Notes under the pieces: model-generated
The model's input: only the letters and a program-made list of their open reading frames with translations
What the model was told of the DNA's origin: nothing
The model's database searches: none
In this document: piece after piece, positions 1 through 11,856 of the stretch
Position numbering within the stretch: the first letter of the stretch is position 1
Layout of the letters: each line of letters begins with the position of its first letter
NCBI GenBank assembly: GCA_018398585.1
Contig: JAGTTD010000007.1
Span: forward strand, 15,182,320-15,246,319
Length of the DNA: 64,000 nucleotides
Direction of reading: 5' to 3'
DNA from: Simmondsia chinensis
Lineage: Eukaryota > Streptophyta > Magnoliopsida > Caryophyllales > Simmondsiaceae
Position numbers and translations under genes: made by a program

Positions 1-529
1 GACATCACCATGAACATGTTTTTGAAGTGTACAAAACATCCTTGCATTGGATTTGTCCATTTTTCGACCCAAATCTGCAAGTTGAAATGAGTTGTTCAAG
101 CTTGTTGTTCATCCTTTGCAACTTGCTGTTTTTACTTCTTTTCTTTTTCATTTTTTTAAAGCTTTTACTGCCCAAAACTCAGCCTTGACATCAACTTGAA
201 CATGTTAATGTATCCATCCATACTCTTGATTTGTGCATTTTGCCACCCATTTTTGCTCGTTGAAATGAATTGTACATGTTCTTGATGTGTTCTTGCTTAA
301 CGTTGTGAAATGTTGTATTTAGCCCCTTTTTTGCTTTTATTTGATATATCTTGCATTCACTTGTTGATATTGATGATAAAACCTAACAAGATCTTGCATA
401 AAATGAGTGTTCTTGCAAAGAAATAACGATAGGAGCGAAAAAGAACAAAAGAGATAAAAGTTTGATGTAAAATGGTTTGAAAATGAATCAAAATACTATG
501 AATAATTATATATTAAATTAGACTTATCA
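1..529. repeat. LTR remnant related to solo LTR D
   Basis: The stretch resembles the last several hundred bases of the solo LTR at 49289-51090. Both contain the order 'gcccaaaac', then 'ttgatattgatgataaaac' or a close variant, then 'aacaagat', and both finish with 'TTATCA' (here at about 524-529). It is cut by the window start, so its other end and any target duplication cannot be seen. Family resemblance was judged by eye. Confidence 0.5.
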
Positions 530-928
530 CTTAGCAATAAGGGTAGCAGTAGAAGACAAGGTTGAGTTCATTTCAACTAAAACCCTGTCAGTCTCTTCGT
601 GAAGCCCATCCTGCATTGAGGTTCCAACGTTATTTATTACGACTCTCATGGCGGTGGAGTTTTCACGCTGGGCCACTAGATTGCAGTCTGTTTCAACATG
701 TTGTCTCTCAAAGGATTCACTCATCGTTTGTTAGACTCTGTGATCCATTATTTCTAAATGACGTTTAAGCATAGCCATGAAACTCTTACGAGAATAGCCA
801 TCCAGCCTAATTATATCATCTTCCATGATGTCATCATTACCACCGCTCTCAATGTCGTGGCTATGACTCGGTGCATCCCTTCGTGTTATAGGGCTTTGTT
901 CAAGAGGATGCTCAATTGCGGATCCCAA
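527..928 (-). other. interrupted ORF, possible retroelement coding remnant
   Basis: Two minus-strand open stretches (928-731 and 724-527) share one frame and are separated by stop and non-start codons only. Together they encode about 130 residues, hydrophilic and helix-prone, with an acidic N-terminal part containing 'GGNDDIMEDDIIRLDG'. I do not recognise a domain. The helical, charged character and the adjacent LTR remnant would fit a degenerate gag N-terminal region, but chance openness is also possible. Confidence 0.2.
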
Positions 929-2848
929 TCAGGGCTAATCCCTCTAGCTCCTCATGCTCGAGAGCACTAGACCTCCTGGTTCTGACCACAGGCAAGCAGT
1001 CTGAAATTACGTCCTGGTAATCAACGATGGGCTAAAGACAATGAAGTCGTGTTTTAAGCTTCCCACTGTGGTCATCAAAAGGCGTGTTTGCTTTATTTTG
1101 TTTGTAACGAAGTATGATGTGGTCACCGTAAAAATGAAAACAAAACAAACGTGCAAAAGGGACTCATCATGATTAAGGAGTAAGCCTAAATTTGAACAGC
1201 ATTTGACCTCAACCACTCATTGTTTATGGAGAAAAGGTTGTAATATTTTGGTGTATCTGACCTTAGTTATACTGTGAGTTCAGCTTTTGCTTCAATTAAG
1301 AAGACTTAGTTAAATTTTTTGTGAATTTTTTTAATAGATATATCGATAGAAAATTAATAGGATATGGACCTAACTGAAGTGGCAGTAGTTACAGTGATGG
1401 TGTGGGGCCCACAAACACCTTTCCTCATACAATTAAAAGTCAGGAACTGAGGTGGGGACAAACCCAAGAAATTAGTAGTCCACTTACAAGCCCGAGTCAA
1501 TCATGTTTTTAAGCCTGGAACCCTTGACTTATAATAACTCGAATGAGTTTATGTCTGACAAGATTAAGATGGAGCAAACCATATTCAGGTCATTGGACTA
1601 TGACCTATGCGATGAAGGTCAAGCCTTGGCTGTCAAAGCCCTAATCAATGGCGTGAACCTAAGTTCACCTAACTTATCAAGCAGTGATAATAGTGTTAAG
1701 ACCAATACAATCAAGGTCAAGCCTTGGCCGTTAAAGCCTTAATCTAAAGCGTCAATTCTCAACTCATCGAAATTTAGGAACAGATTAAAACAGGAAGTTC
1801 ATACTTGAATCTCGAAAGACTGTATTACTGAACAAGCAAGTACAGCAAGTTGTTCTACGCTAAGCTGAGCTATGCCAAGTTATGGTACTCCTAAAAAAAG
1901 AGCACAAGTGTGCTAGAAAAAACTTAAAGGTTTGTATTGAGTGTGTTTGGACTACAACAACATCCTTTATTCATAGATAAACTAAATAACGAGTACCCCC
2001 TGATTCCATGGCATTTTCTCCCCACATCAAGACACTAAGCATCTTCTTGCAGGTAAAGGATCAATGAATGTGTCCATGATTCAGGTTTGGAGGGAAGTCC
2101 TTGAAGCCCACGTTCGAAACTCTAGCCAAAGTCCCCTTTAGAAACCCCACGTTCTTTTGGATTAAGCTTAATGTGTGAGTATCTGAAATTGCATTCCAAG
2201 TAATTGCCTTAAGCTTGAAACCACATATCTTGCAGCCTTCTTGGCAGCCCCTTGAGCTTGAGCTCTCTTTACACTTTATCCATCTCAAGCCTCGAGTGGC
2301 TGAGACCCTTGTTAGGGTGATAATCTTCTCATTACACTGGGCTTGAGATGCTGCTATTTCAGCACCTAAAGGCCTAATTCTCCTCGAGGAGGGCCTCATG
2401 TGTTAAGCACATGACACTTTGCTCAAAACAGCGTTATCCCAGTTCTCTCCAATTTAGGGTGTAAGCAGGTATGGATATGGATTTAAGTTGCAAGTACGGT
2501 ATAGAGGAGGCACTCCTTTACCCGCCCCACCCCATTGCCATCCCTAAGTTAACCCCACCAAAAGTAGACCCCAACTGATTTAGAACTCATAATGCTGCAA
2601 CTCAATTGATTGAAAATTTGTGATGACTTGAACCATTATGAAATTATAATTCTGGCTTCTAATTGCTTTCATTAACTAAAAAATGAAATTTGTGAGAATG
2701 AGTGGGTGAATTTTGGACCACATATTTGGTTGAAGAGGGAGAAGCAGGTAATGTTAGGTGGAAGAGGACGATTTCAACAACCAAATGAGTAACCTATAAT
2801 TTATCTTCTCATTCTCATTTTCTCATAAGAGTCATTCTCTATCTATAT
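929..2848. other. no gene recognised; contains a ~95-bp imperfect duplication
   Basis: No recognisable protein domain or RNA gene is present. Short ORFs (for example 1503-1742 plus and 2061-2399 minus) match nothing I know. One small structure is visible: the phrase 'aaggtcaagccttgg' followed by 'gt(c/t)aaagcc' occurs near 1616 and again near 1710, an imperfect tandem duplication with a period of roughly 95 bp. Confidence 0.4.
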
Positions 2849-2849
2849 C

Positions 2850-3283
2850 TTAGGACTTTTTTTTTAACTGAAACTACTTTAATCTTAGGTGCAATTTTAA
2901 AAAACCAAATAGGTTTTCTATTTTTTAAAGTCATACATAAACATTTCAAAATTTTTCAATGTCACACCTTAATATCAACACCATTAACTTCTGTTAGTTT
3001 TTGCTGACAGAGCTTTTAAATAAAAGAGAAAATAGTTTTAAAAAATTCAAATTAATATTTAAAATAATAATAAAATATTTTAAATATCAAAAATATTTAA
3101 AAAATATATTTTTAGAATGCCACTTCAGTAAAAACTAACAGATATTAACAGGCATTATATTAGAGTGTGACATTGAAAAATTTTGGAAAAATTAAGTGTG
3201 AGTTTGAAAGATTAGAAAATATATGTGATTGTTTAAAGCCCCATCTAAAATTTAGGTGGTTTTCAATAAAAAAAAAAACCTAA
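2850..3283. mobile_element. fold-back MITE
   Basis: A roughly 430-bp AT-rich element with long imperfect terminal inverted repeats of about 110 bp. The left arm begins 'ttagg' plus a T run at about 2850 and contains 'aaaatttttcaatgtcac'. The right arm contains its complement 'gtgacattgaaaaatttt' near 3168 and ends with an A run plus 'cctaa' near 3283. An inner pair, 'gttagtttttgctgaca' and 'cagtaaaaactaac', extends the hairpin. No open reading frame lies between the arms. I could not identify a clean target duplication, so the superfamily is unassigned. Confidence 0.6.
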
Positions 3284-3506
3284 CATCTAACTAATATATA
3301 ATTTCACAGTTTCCCCCTTGCTTCTTCTTCCTCTAAACCTCAAATAACCGCACCTCAAATTCAAAAATAAATAATTAAAAATACTAAAAAGGTTAATAAA
3401 ATGGATTAAATACAGATCATAATTTAATATATCAAAAACTCTATCACTAATATTATTTAAATACTTAATTATTAATCATTATATTTACAAAATTTTGAAC
3501 CTTATT

Positions 3507-3569
3507 ACAACAACAACAACAAAACCAGTGCCTGCAAGGGCTCCCGTAAAAGCAGGGTCTGGTAAGTTC
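3507..3569 (-). mobile_element. 63-bp 5'-truncated SINE stub
   Basis: On the minus strand this reads as the last ~60 bases of a TS/Au-like plant SINE: 'CCAGACCCTGC', 'CGGGAGCCCTTG', 'CACTGG' and then a (TTG)n tail. An 11-bp direct repeat, TGAACCTTATT, sits exactly on both sides (3496-3506 and 3570-3580). This is the signature of target-primed reverse transcription with very early termination. The same tail sequence occurs in the SINEs at 18485-18622 and 22262-22517. Confidence 0.75.
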
Positions 3570-3659
3570 TGAACCTTATTCATTATCAAAATTCACAATT
3601 CATCCACCTACCTCTCCAACCCATGAAAATCATTATTTACAAAAATCCTAAAAATACCA

Positions 3660-4110
3660 CAATTCTTCAATCTATCTCTCAAAACTCAAGAAGGAGAAAC
3701 TTGAAAGGTGATGGAATGCCCCAAGCACAAAAAATTCAAGCAAACATCATGAGTTTAATATCAAACTTAAAGGTACGATTCTTTACCTATTTTTCTTCTA
3801 TACTTCAATCTATCTCTCGAACCTTGAAAAGGAGTTTAATATCAGTCTTAATGGTATGGATCTTTACCTATTATTCTTTCATAGTTCAATCTGTCTCTTG
3901 AACTTTGAGAAAGAGTTTAATATCAGTCTTAAAGGTACAAATATTTACCTATTTTTTTTCCATACTTCAATCTGTCTCTCAAACCTTGAAAATGAGTTTA
4001 TTATCATTCTTAAATGTATGGATCTGTATCTATTATTCTTCCATAGTTCAATCTATCTCTTGAACCTTGAGAAAGAGTTTAATATAAATCTTAAAGGTGC
4101 AAATATTTAT
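3660..4110. repeat. 81-bp-period minisatellite
   Basis: The phrase 'ttcaatct(a/g)tctct' recurs near 3804, 3884, 3966 and 4046, spacing 80-82 bp, with an earlier divergent copy near 3668 that carries an extra ~50 bp. Copies alternate between 'tact' and 'tagt' before the phrase, suggesting a two-unit higher-order period of about 162 bp. Because 81 is a multiple of three, the plus strand stays open (3856-4155) and would encode 27-residue repeats beginning 'MDLYLLFFHSS' or 'TNIYLFFFHTS'. I regard this as a non-coding satellite. Confidence 0.7.
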
Positions 4111-6011
4111 CGTTCGACTTTCAAAAATTTTTCCTTATTAATTAGATTAATGTAGCAGAATGGTTTAAAATTTCTAATATTAAACCTACAGGTGATTTAA
4201 AATTTTTAATTTTAAATCTACAGGCCTCTACTCTAAAAACATTCATAATAATAACATGAATATTAACTAGCATATTAAAATACTGTAAATAAAGAAAGAA
4301 GCAAAAAACTAAAAGAAAAGGAAAGAAAAATACCTGAAAATCGGCCCTATAAAGAAAAACTGAGACTTGGAGAGCTTCGATGCAATCACCTCAAGCACCC
4401 GGAGTGTGGGCTTCGAAAAATATTAAACTAAGTGAAAAAATTTCAATGGAAATTTTCTCTCTTCTAAATTTCCGAAAGGCAACACTTTCAGGAAACCTTT
4501 AATTCTTTTTAATTGATGCTAAACCTTGATTCCAAGACTCCTATTTATAGTAGGCTATTGGAGGTCGAAAAACTCGCCAAAACTGATGTGGGATTCAAAA
4601 AAAAAAAAAAAACGACGCCGTTTTGCACCCTATACATTTGACGTGTCATCCGTGCCACATGGAAGCTCAAGATTAGTCCACTCCAAACAGCGTAGATAGC
4701 CCTATTGCGGCACCTAGAAGGGTGCCACTTGGCATGCTCCCATTGGTCCACGCATGAAGGCACAAATCGATCGCCTATGACCACCAGCACGCGACACCAG
4801 CTGCATTGTACACGGATTTCTACGTTAATTTTCCTTTTTTATTTATTTTGTTTCCCACATGTAAAATTTTATGTAAAATTATCTTATTTTATAATTTTTA
4901 ACTTTTATTCATCTAATGAATAATGTTTAACAAATTCAAATTTACTCATTTCATGAATTCTTTAATATTTTTTCTGATGAAATTTAAAATAAAGGCTTGT
5001 ACTAGAACCTTACGAACAATAAATCTAGCTCCAAATAGGTTAAATTAATTACTATCTCATGATAAAATTTAATTATCATTTATTGGGACTTAATTTCAAT
5101 AAATAAATCCCACTACACTCAAGAGTTAAATTAATCGATAGTTCCCAGATAGACAATATTGACAACAACAACTCCTCTATTAGACATCCTTGAGGAAAAA
5201 TAACCATAACTACTGCCATTATTTTTCTTATAGTTTTTCCATTAGTTTTCGACTCGCCCTTTTTCGAATAATTCATTTATACTTGAACAAATTGACAGTA
5301 TAAATTCCAAATGTCAAACACTTGGAACACTTTGGCCAACGCTTCCGAATTAATTCAAACACTTGAGGGACATCTATATCTCATAAGAGACTATAGATTC
5401 CATAGTGAACATTTGATCCCTATCACACTTCATGCCAATACGGAGTGCACGTGAGACTTCGGCCATTTATTTAGACCTTATTTATAGTGCACCAAGATAA
5501 CTAACATTCCATGCACAAGTCCAAAATACTCTCAGGATTTAGAATCATCGTTCAAACAGTACATCATGAATCACTCATTTCCGATAGTAGTCTAGAAACA
5601 AGTAATTCACATGGTCTAACTCAGTGTATTAATCTTATTACACATACCAACATAACACTTTTTGATCACCATCTACATGACCATGACAGGTCATCCAAAG
5701 TGTTGCATTACAGCCTTAGCAGACAAGTAGTCCAAACTTGTCACTAACTACGAGTTTTTTTCAAATAACATTTCATTCCATTTGCTCCAAGTTTATATGT
5801 GGCTTAATCTCATAATCCACTTAGAACAAACATGTAAATGTAGTTTGAGGACTATATCCATCTCATGGATGTTACATAAAAGAAAATTACATTCAATATA
5901 TATACTCACTTACACAAATTTAATGAGAAAACGACTGTAACTCAAATTTCATTCAATAATAAAGTACTAATTACATCATAAATTTAGATTTTCATGACAC
6001 TATTCCTAGCA
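4111..6011 (-). repeat. LTR remnant of the copia E family, without internal region
   Basis: The block follows the LTRs of copia element E (27593-29435) in order: 'gcagaatg(g/a)tttaaaat' near the start, 'cacccggagtgtgggctt' near 4396, 'cctatttatagtaggctattgga', an A run before 'acgacg(c/t)cg', 'gtcaaacacttggaacactttgg', and the end 'gacactattcctagca' near 6011. No internal coding region or second LTR is nearby, so it is probably a solo LTR. I found no target duplication and the left edge is approximate. Confidence 0.65.
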
Positions 6012-7005
6012 TTTTCTTCCTTATAAAATAATGAAATCAATAGCAAAATTAAGATTAAAATTATTTGGTAGGAAAAAAAAAAGAAATATTATGATTTTGA
6101 ATAGAAAAAAGTGTGAAAAGGAATGAGACACATTAATTAAAAGACTTAAAAACTCAATTAGTCATAATTTTCTTTGTAATGCTACATCCATTTTACTTTT
6201 ACTTTTACTTTGTAATATTTACTTAATTATCAATTTTAACATGAATATTTTAGCATGCAAAATGACAAATCTAAGTTAATGAAGAATTATAAGAGTTTCA
6301 CAAATTTAGCGCTTGCTGGTTTTATGGCTCTGTGTTAGTTATGTTTAATTAATTTAATTTTATGTTCATATTGATTAAATATGTGATGTTGTTTTTTGGA
6401 TTGGAGCTTCATTATGATGTTGACTAAATGTGTTCAAATTGGACTTTAACTTGCAGAGAGATTCACAGATAAAGTAACCATGGAAGGACATTGGAGATAT
6501 AGAAAGAGGCAGAGGCGCCACTATTGCTGATTGAAAAAGTTTTTGGGTCTTAGGTTACAAAGAGTGCTCAGAAGAACTTAAACTATGATAAACTAATTTA
6601 TCTATTTTTAATAAAAAAATATATTCATTTTACCAATTAATTAACCTAATCTAACTATTATTAAAGTTGTAGTGGCTGCCCCACTTCCTCTTCTTCCTCA
6701 CATGCAAATCTGAACAAGAAAAAGTGCTACAAATATAAGAAAAATTAAGAAAACACAAAAACAAATTGTTAAAAAGATTATGATGGTCAAAACACCCTAA
6801 AAACCTTTACAAGAAATTGTTAAAAAAAAAAATGAAGAAAACATATAATGAAATCATTAAAAAGATTATGGCTGTCATAAAAAACAACTAAAAGCTTTTA
6901 TATGTTAAAAACTATCATAAAAACAAATTACTAAAAACTTTTAGAAGAAACTGTTGCCAAAAAAAAAAAAAAGCTTTTAAATATATTTACAAAATCAAAA
7001 TATTA
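6012..7005. other. AT-rich stretch, no gene recognised
   Basis: Very A/T-rich sequence with repeated phrases such as 'aaaacaaattgttaaaaag' and 'aaaaacttttagaaga' between about 6740 and 6980. The same style of sequence resumes after the gypsy element at 10495, so the element interrupted one AT-rich tract. No ORF or RNA gene is supported. Confidence 0.4.
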
Positions 7006-7241
7006 TGATACGATCCGAGATGGAATCCTATCCAAGCCAATCCAATCCACACCCAAATCTAATCAATACTTATAATCCAGCACACAATTAATCACAAATC
7101 CATCACAATGTCGAGACAAAGGGTTACATGATAGCTAGATTGCTATTCCTTTTGTATATATTTGTATATGATAAAGATAGATACATGTTTAGAGAGAAAA
7201 GGGGAGAGATGTAGAAGAAAGGGGGAGAATACTAGAGAAAT

Positions 7242-7273
<32 letters not shown>

Positions 7274-7440
7274 GAGGAGGAGAAGCATCACGCTCATACA
7301 CAATTTAGCATACCTAATCCCTAAGGGGCAATACTTACTTATAGTAATAGTTAGTCACATTAGGGCTGAGGTGGCAGGGGAAGCATGTCGAGTGGGGCCC
7401 GATTTAGCGAACAGCTGGAGTTGACCCGTGGTTTGTAACA
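7006..7440 (-). repeat. 3' LTR of the 7-10 kb gypsy element
   Basis: 435-bp direct repeat of 10059-10489, starting TGATACGATCC and ending TTTGTAACA. It contains a run of 22 G at 7253-7274, preceded by a T run. A purine-rich tract when read on the minus strand lies just inside (7441-7460) and fits a polypurine tract. Confidence 0.9.
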
Positions 7441-7585
7441 ATACCCCTCGCGAGACTTGACCCTTGTCCTCAAGGGTTAGAGGTTGGGAATTGGATTTGT
7501 AGGTTGTGAAGGAATCCAAGGCACTTACCCAGAGCCTAGTTGGCGGCAATGCGATGATGGTGATGACCCTAGGGTCCAAATACAC

Positions 7586-8461
7586 CTAAGCTGAGATGTG
7601 AGAGGGGTTGGCGGCCAAGTTTAAGTAACGAAGCAGTATGGTGGCTTGAGTTGGAAGAACTAGTTTATAAGCGATAGGCGAAACCTTGTTGGTGGCAATA
7701 CGAAAGCGTGAGCCAGACAAAGTTGCCAATTTGAAGTTTGCGGCTTGGTTGATGGTGGCTTGTCTTTGGCTTAATCCGACTTTGAGCAAGGTCGCACTTT
7801 GGAACATGGCGTTTAGTACTTGACCAATAAAGCAGCGTTTGAATTGGCACAAAGATTGCGTTGATGTTGAAGTGACCTCCCTGGGGTGAATAGTGTAACC
7901 AAGGTAGGGTAGACATGGTGCCACGCAAGCTGTAGAGTGCCTACACCTGTTGCATTGACCACTATAACAAACAGCTTCTAAAAACTCGAGAAGACCAGAA
8001 TCAACATAGAAGTTAAGGCACATTTGAGTGGCTGAAAGGTGAGCTCAGCATCTTCATTCCATTTGAAGCCATCCTTTCCCCTGCAACTTAGTCACAGATC
8101 GGGCGAAAAGCTCCGTAATGGAGGATAAGGCGCCTAGAATACTCTGAAAGTCCTAGGAACTCACAAAGCTACCTTACTAAGTGGGTTGAGGCAAGGTGGG
8201 AGCAATCTCCATCCTTTTGGTGTTGGCGGCTACACATCCACCAAGCACAAACTAACCGAAATCCTCAATCTAGCAGAATCTGAAGGCATATTTCACCTTG
8301 TTTGCTGCAAGTTGTTGTTCACGGAGGATGCCAAGTATGGAGCATAGATGTGTCGAGTACCGTGTCCACTTGGAGTCATATACAAGTTCGCCGCCAAGGG
8401 AGATCAAGACGTGGTGGTGTAAGAAAGGCATAAATGTCTCATCCTTTAGGCTTTGGAACAT
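7586..8461 (-). pseudogene. gypsy pol remnant (RT and integrase end)
   Basis: At 8461-8270 the minus strand encodes a degraded reverse-transcriptase segment. 'LVYDSKW' corresponds to the usual 'LVYSK' after the FFDD box, followed by 'HLCSILGILREQQL', the segment that normally reads 'HL..VL..LREHQL'. At 8023-7586 a frame ends with 'PIAYKLVLPTQATI', matching the 'AY.L.LP' strand of the integrase C-terminal region. RNase H and the integrase core are missing or unreadable. Frameshifts and stops make it non-functional. The domain assignment is from family knowledge. Confidence 0.65.
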
Positions 8462-8803
8462 AGGAGATGCATTAGAGGGACTCGAGAGCTTGATAGTACA
8501 CTTCTAATGGTCTAAGTGAGTGCGGACTGTTGCCTCGTGAATATCCCTTGGTGCCATTCCAATCTGCCAATACACGGCACTCTGACATGTCTAGCTGAGA
8601 CAACGGCATGGATCATCGCTAGAGATCTGTTTACCATCAATAATTGAGACTAACGATTGATGATGAGTATCAACCAAACATTCCCAACTTTGAGCTAAAT
8701 GCACATCGAGGGATTTGTGGGTGTCACCATGGTTGGTATGGATGTGCAAGGAATGATTTTCATACTAACCCTGGATCCACATGGTTGGCTACTAGGTCAA
8801 TTC

Positions 8804-10002
8804 CTAGGGAGCACAAATAAGAATGTGAGGATTAGGGGGTGGATTTGGCTCGGGTTTCACTGATTGGTTTCCTAATTCATCATCTAAAGCCTCAACCGAA
8901 ATCATCTGCAGCCGATGACGTATGGCACATATATGACTTGGCATGAATGAGTCACAATAGTAATAAGAAAGATGTCGTTGAGGCTGATCATCAGAGTTGG
9001 CAAACATAATTCCCGCGTAGGATGAGCCGTTGGCGGGTTTTGAATACACCAATGGTCTATTTGGCGTTATTATTGTTGGTGGACTAGTGGGTATCTTGGC
9101 AGCATTATCCGGTGGCGGTAGAAGTGGGACTGTTTTGGCGAGAGTTGGTGCTGGTAATGCCATTGGACTACTTGGCAGCATCACTGTTGGCGGATTAACG
9201 TCCATCTTACCGGTATTACTCGGTAGCGGTAACGGTGGGGCTGTTTTGGTGAAATTCCTTCTCATCACTCATTCCACGTATTCACGATTCTTTTTTTGTA
9301 ACTGTGCTAGAGTGATAGCTTCTTGAAGCGTGTTTAGCTTGAACAACTTCAGCCATTCCACTAAGTCCTTGCACAAACCACCCATGAAGGCGCCAACTCT
9401 TGTTCTTCGTTGAGCCCACTATGCCTAACCAGGGGCTCAAACGTAATTAAGTATTCATCAAGGGTCCCAACTTGTTTGAGCTTAGTAAGCTCGGTAAGAG
9501 GGTTTTGGGTGGCTTTGGAGAATCCCGACCTGAGTTCAGCTAAATACACGTCCCAAGGGATGGCAACACCAATAGGCCATGATTGTTGGTAGGAGACATG
9601 CTAATCTTGGGCAACGCCTTCCAAAGCCATGCTAGCATGCATAGATTTCAATCCCTCTGGAGTTTGATCGAGAATGAAGCAACATTCACACTGATATATC
9701 TAGTCCACCACATCACTATTCCCATTGAACCTAGGCAACTCTATGGTTACCTCGCCTGTGATGACGATCGGGGGTGGAAGATAGTGATCAGTATTCAGAA
9801 CCAAAATCCCCACTGCGTTGCAATGGTGGAGTTGGCGCACCAGGTTGGCGTGAAGCAGATCCTTGATTGTCCTCATCTGTAGCGATAGCCCCTTCATCAT
9901 CTCTTTCATCTCAGCCATGGCTTCCACCAAACCATCATAGCGCCGACCAAGCTTTTCACCCAAGTTCCTCTCCGACACCTGATGCTTAGAGCCGTCCCCC
10001 AT
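8804..10002 (-). pseudogene. gypsy gag remnant
   Basis: The minus strand encodes a coiled-coil-like N-terminal segment (10002-9700) with 'MAEMKEMMKGLSLQMRTI', followed by 'IELPRFNG', the conserved start of the retrotransposon gag domain. A second segment (9549-9361) contains 'LAELRSGFSKATQNPLTELTKLKQVGTL' in pieces, then 'DEYLITFEPL', the typical gag helix. A Pro/Ala-rich segment (9268-8804) follows. The frame is broken between the pieces. It sits next to the primer-binding site, as expected for gag. Confidence 0.7.
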
Positions 10003-10058
10003 TGACAGCGATTGAGGTTGATTGCAACCGGCAGAGGAAGGAATGCTCTGATACCAAT

Positions 10059-10489
10059 TGATAAGATCCGAGATGGGATCCTATCCAAGCTAATCCAATC
10101 CACACCCAAATCTAATCAATACTTGTAATCTAGCATACAATTAATCACAAATCCAACACAATGTCGAGACAAAGGGCTACATGATAGCTAGATTGCTATC
10201 CTTTTTGTATATATTTGTATATGATAAAGATAGATACAAGTATAGAGAGAAAAGGTGGGAAATGTAGAAGACAGGGGGAGAACACTAGATAAACATTTGG
10301 GGGGGGGGGGGGGGGGGGGGGTGAGAGTGAGAGCATCACACTCATACACAATTTAGCATGTCTAATCCATAAGGGGGCAATACTTATTTATATTAATAGT
10401 TAGTTATATTAGAGCTAAGGTGGCAGGGGGAGCATGTCAGGTGGGGCCCGATTTGGCGAATGGGTGGAGCTGACCTATGGGTTGTAACA
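10059..10489 (-). repeat. 5' LTR of the 7-10 kb gypsy element
   Basis: 431-bp LTR beginning TGATAAGATCC and ending GTTGTAACA, the partner of 7006-7440. The two copies differ at scattered positions. A run of 23 G occurs at 10299-10321, at the same place as in the other LTR. Confidence 0.9.
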
Positions 10490-10494
10490 TATTA

Positions 10495-11640
10495 AAGTTA
10501 TAAAATTATTAAAAATATTTAAAAAATAACTAAAGACACTATAAATCTATGAAAATAATTGTAACAAAAAGTATTTAAGAAAAGGGTTTTTTAAGATATT
10601 TGCAAAAAATAGCTTCTTTAACAAAAAAAAAAAAAGATCGTGGTTGTTAAAGAATTTTTAAATATTTAAAAAATTTTACAAAAAAGAGTTCTTCAAAATA
10701 TTTACAAATTTTTTTTCTCACACCTATATATAACAAAAGAAAAAATTAATGTCATTATAAAAGTACTAATCTTTAAAAAGACTATTGCTAAAAATCTAAA
10801 ACATTACTTAAACATATTTAAAAATAACTAAAAAGTTATTAAATATATTTAAATAAATATTTTTTCCCTTCTAAAAATACCAAAAAGACGATTAAGGTTA
10901 TAAAAAAATAAAAATCTTAAAAAAAACTGAGATCTACATATTCAATCTAGCTAATCTATCTACTATTTTTTTACTAATACCAAGGATATTAAAATATTAC
11001 TATTCTAAATTTTTTTATTAAATCTTATGGATATGCTATAAATAATAAGTATAACTTTTAAATTTAAATATTCAATTGACAATTTTTTTCTTTCTATTTA
11101 AAATTTGTTCTTATTATTTATTTTCTAAAATCATGCTTGATTTCTCGTCTATAATTATAAAATTGTATCCTATATTACAAGTTTGGTAAAAATTTAAATT
11201 TAAACAATAATAATTTAAAATTTATTATATTATACAATGAGTAAAATTTGACCATTTATTGTATGGAAAATGACTAGTATTACTAATGCAATAGCTTGAG
11301 ATATGATATGATAAATATAGTTTGCTTGCTTCTGTCTTTTTTTTCACATCCTTTATCCACGGAAAATTTTTTTTTTTTTAATTCTTTTAAGGTGGCAGGC
11401 ACGGGCCCTAATTTTGTGATTCTTCTCTAGTACCCCTTCGAAACTATGCAAGGGCCAACACAAAAAGTGGAGTTTCATTTTCATATCCGAGCAAAACCTA
11501 AGGACACACCTGTCAGTTCACTTTGTCAGCTCCTCGTTTGGGTTACTACCACATCACATCAATGTATGTGAGTGACAACCAACACAAATCAAACCAGAGA
11601 ATTTTGGATTTTGGATAGTATTTGAACTCAAAAAACCAAA
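10495..11640. other. AT-rich upstream flank of NADK2
   Basis: No coding or RNA feature is recognised. The first ~500 bases continue the AT-rich tract seen before the gypsy element. From about 11380 composition becomes more balanced as the NADK2 promoter is approached. Confidence 0.4.
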
Positions 11641-11856
11641 GAAATGACAGTGACCTACAACTCACCACATCCACACCCCATCAATACCATCCACTCCCCT
11701 TTTCTCTTCCTCTCCCTTTCGATCAAGCAAAACTCAAAATCAAAACTTACCCAGAAAATTTTTCGCACCATATGTTAATATAAGTTGTGAAAATAGGCAA
11801 ATTTCGGGTAAGGGGATACCAAAATAGTGCAAGATTTGGGGAAAGATAGAGTCTTT
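11641..11856 (+). promoter_or_regulatory. NADK2: probable NADK2 promoter-proximal/5' UTR region
   Basis: The 200 bases before the NADK2 start contain a pyrimidine-rich patch at about 11690-11725 ('cccttttctcttcctctccc'), a feature common around plant transcription starts. I see no convincing TATA box at the expected distance, and the exact start is unknown. An in-frame non-ATG extension upstream of 11857 is possible, but the first ATG of that frame is at 11857. Confidence 0.35.

Larger units (their letters stand above)
7006..10489 (-). mobile_element. degenerate Ty3/gypsy retrotransposon with both LTRs
   Basis: The element is bounded by 5-bp direct repeats TATTA at 7001-7005 and 10490-10494. 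LTRs are 7006-7440 and 10059-10489, both TG...CA. A primer-binding site complementary to tRNA-iMet (plus-strand 'gctctgatacca', 10045-10056) lies two bases inside the right LTR, which fixes the orientation as minus. Gag fragments lie at 10002-8804 and pol fragments at 8461-7586. The 2.6-kb interior is too short for a full gag-pol and carries many stops, so the copy is deleted and inactive. Confidence 0.9.

Noticed and set aside
2061..2399. 112-codon minus-strand ORF
   Set aside because: No recognisable family, no repeat of motifs, and no supporting exons. Kept only as part of an unannotated stretch.
3660..4110. CRISPR-like array
   Set aside because: The units are contiguous 81-bp repeats with drifting sequence, without constant repeats separated by unique spacers.
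9030..9326. 98-codon plus-strand Gly-rich ORF
   Set aside because: It lies opposite the Pro/Ala-rich gag remnant of the minus-strand gypsy element and is its antisense shadow.
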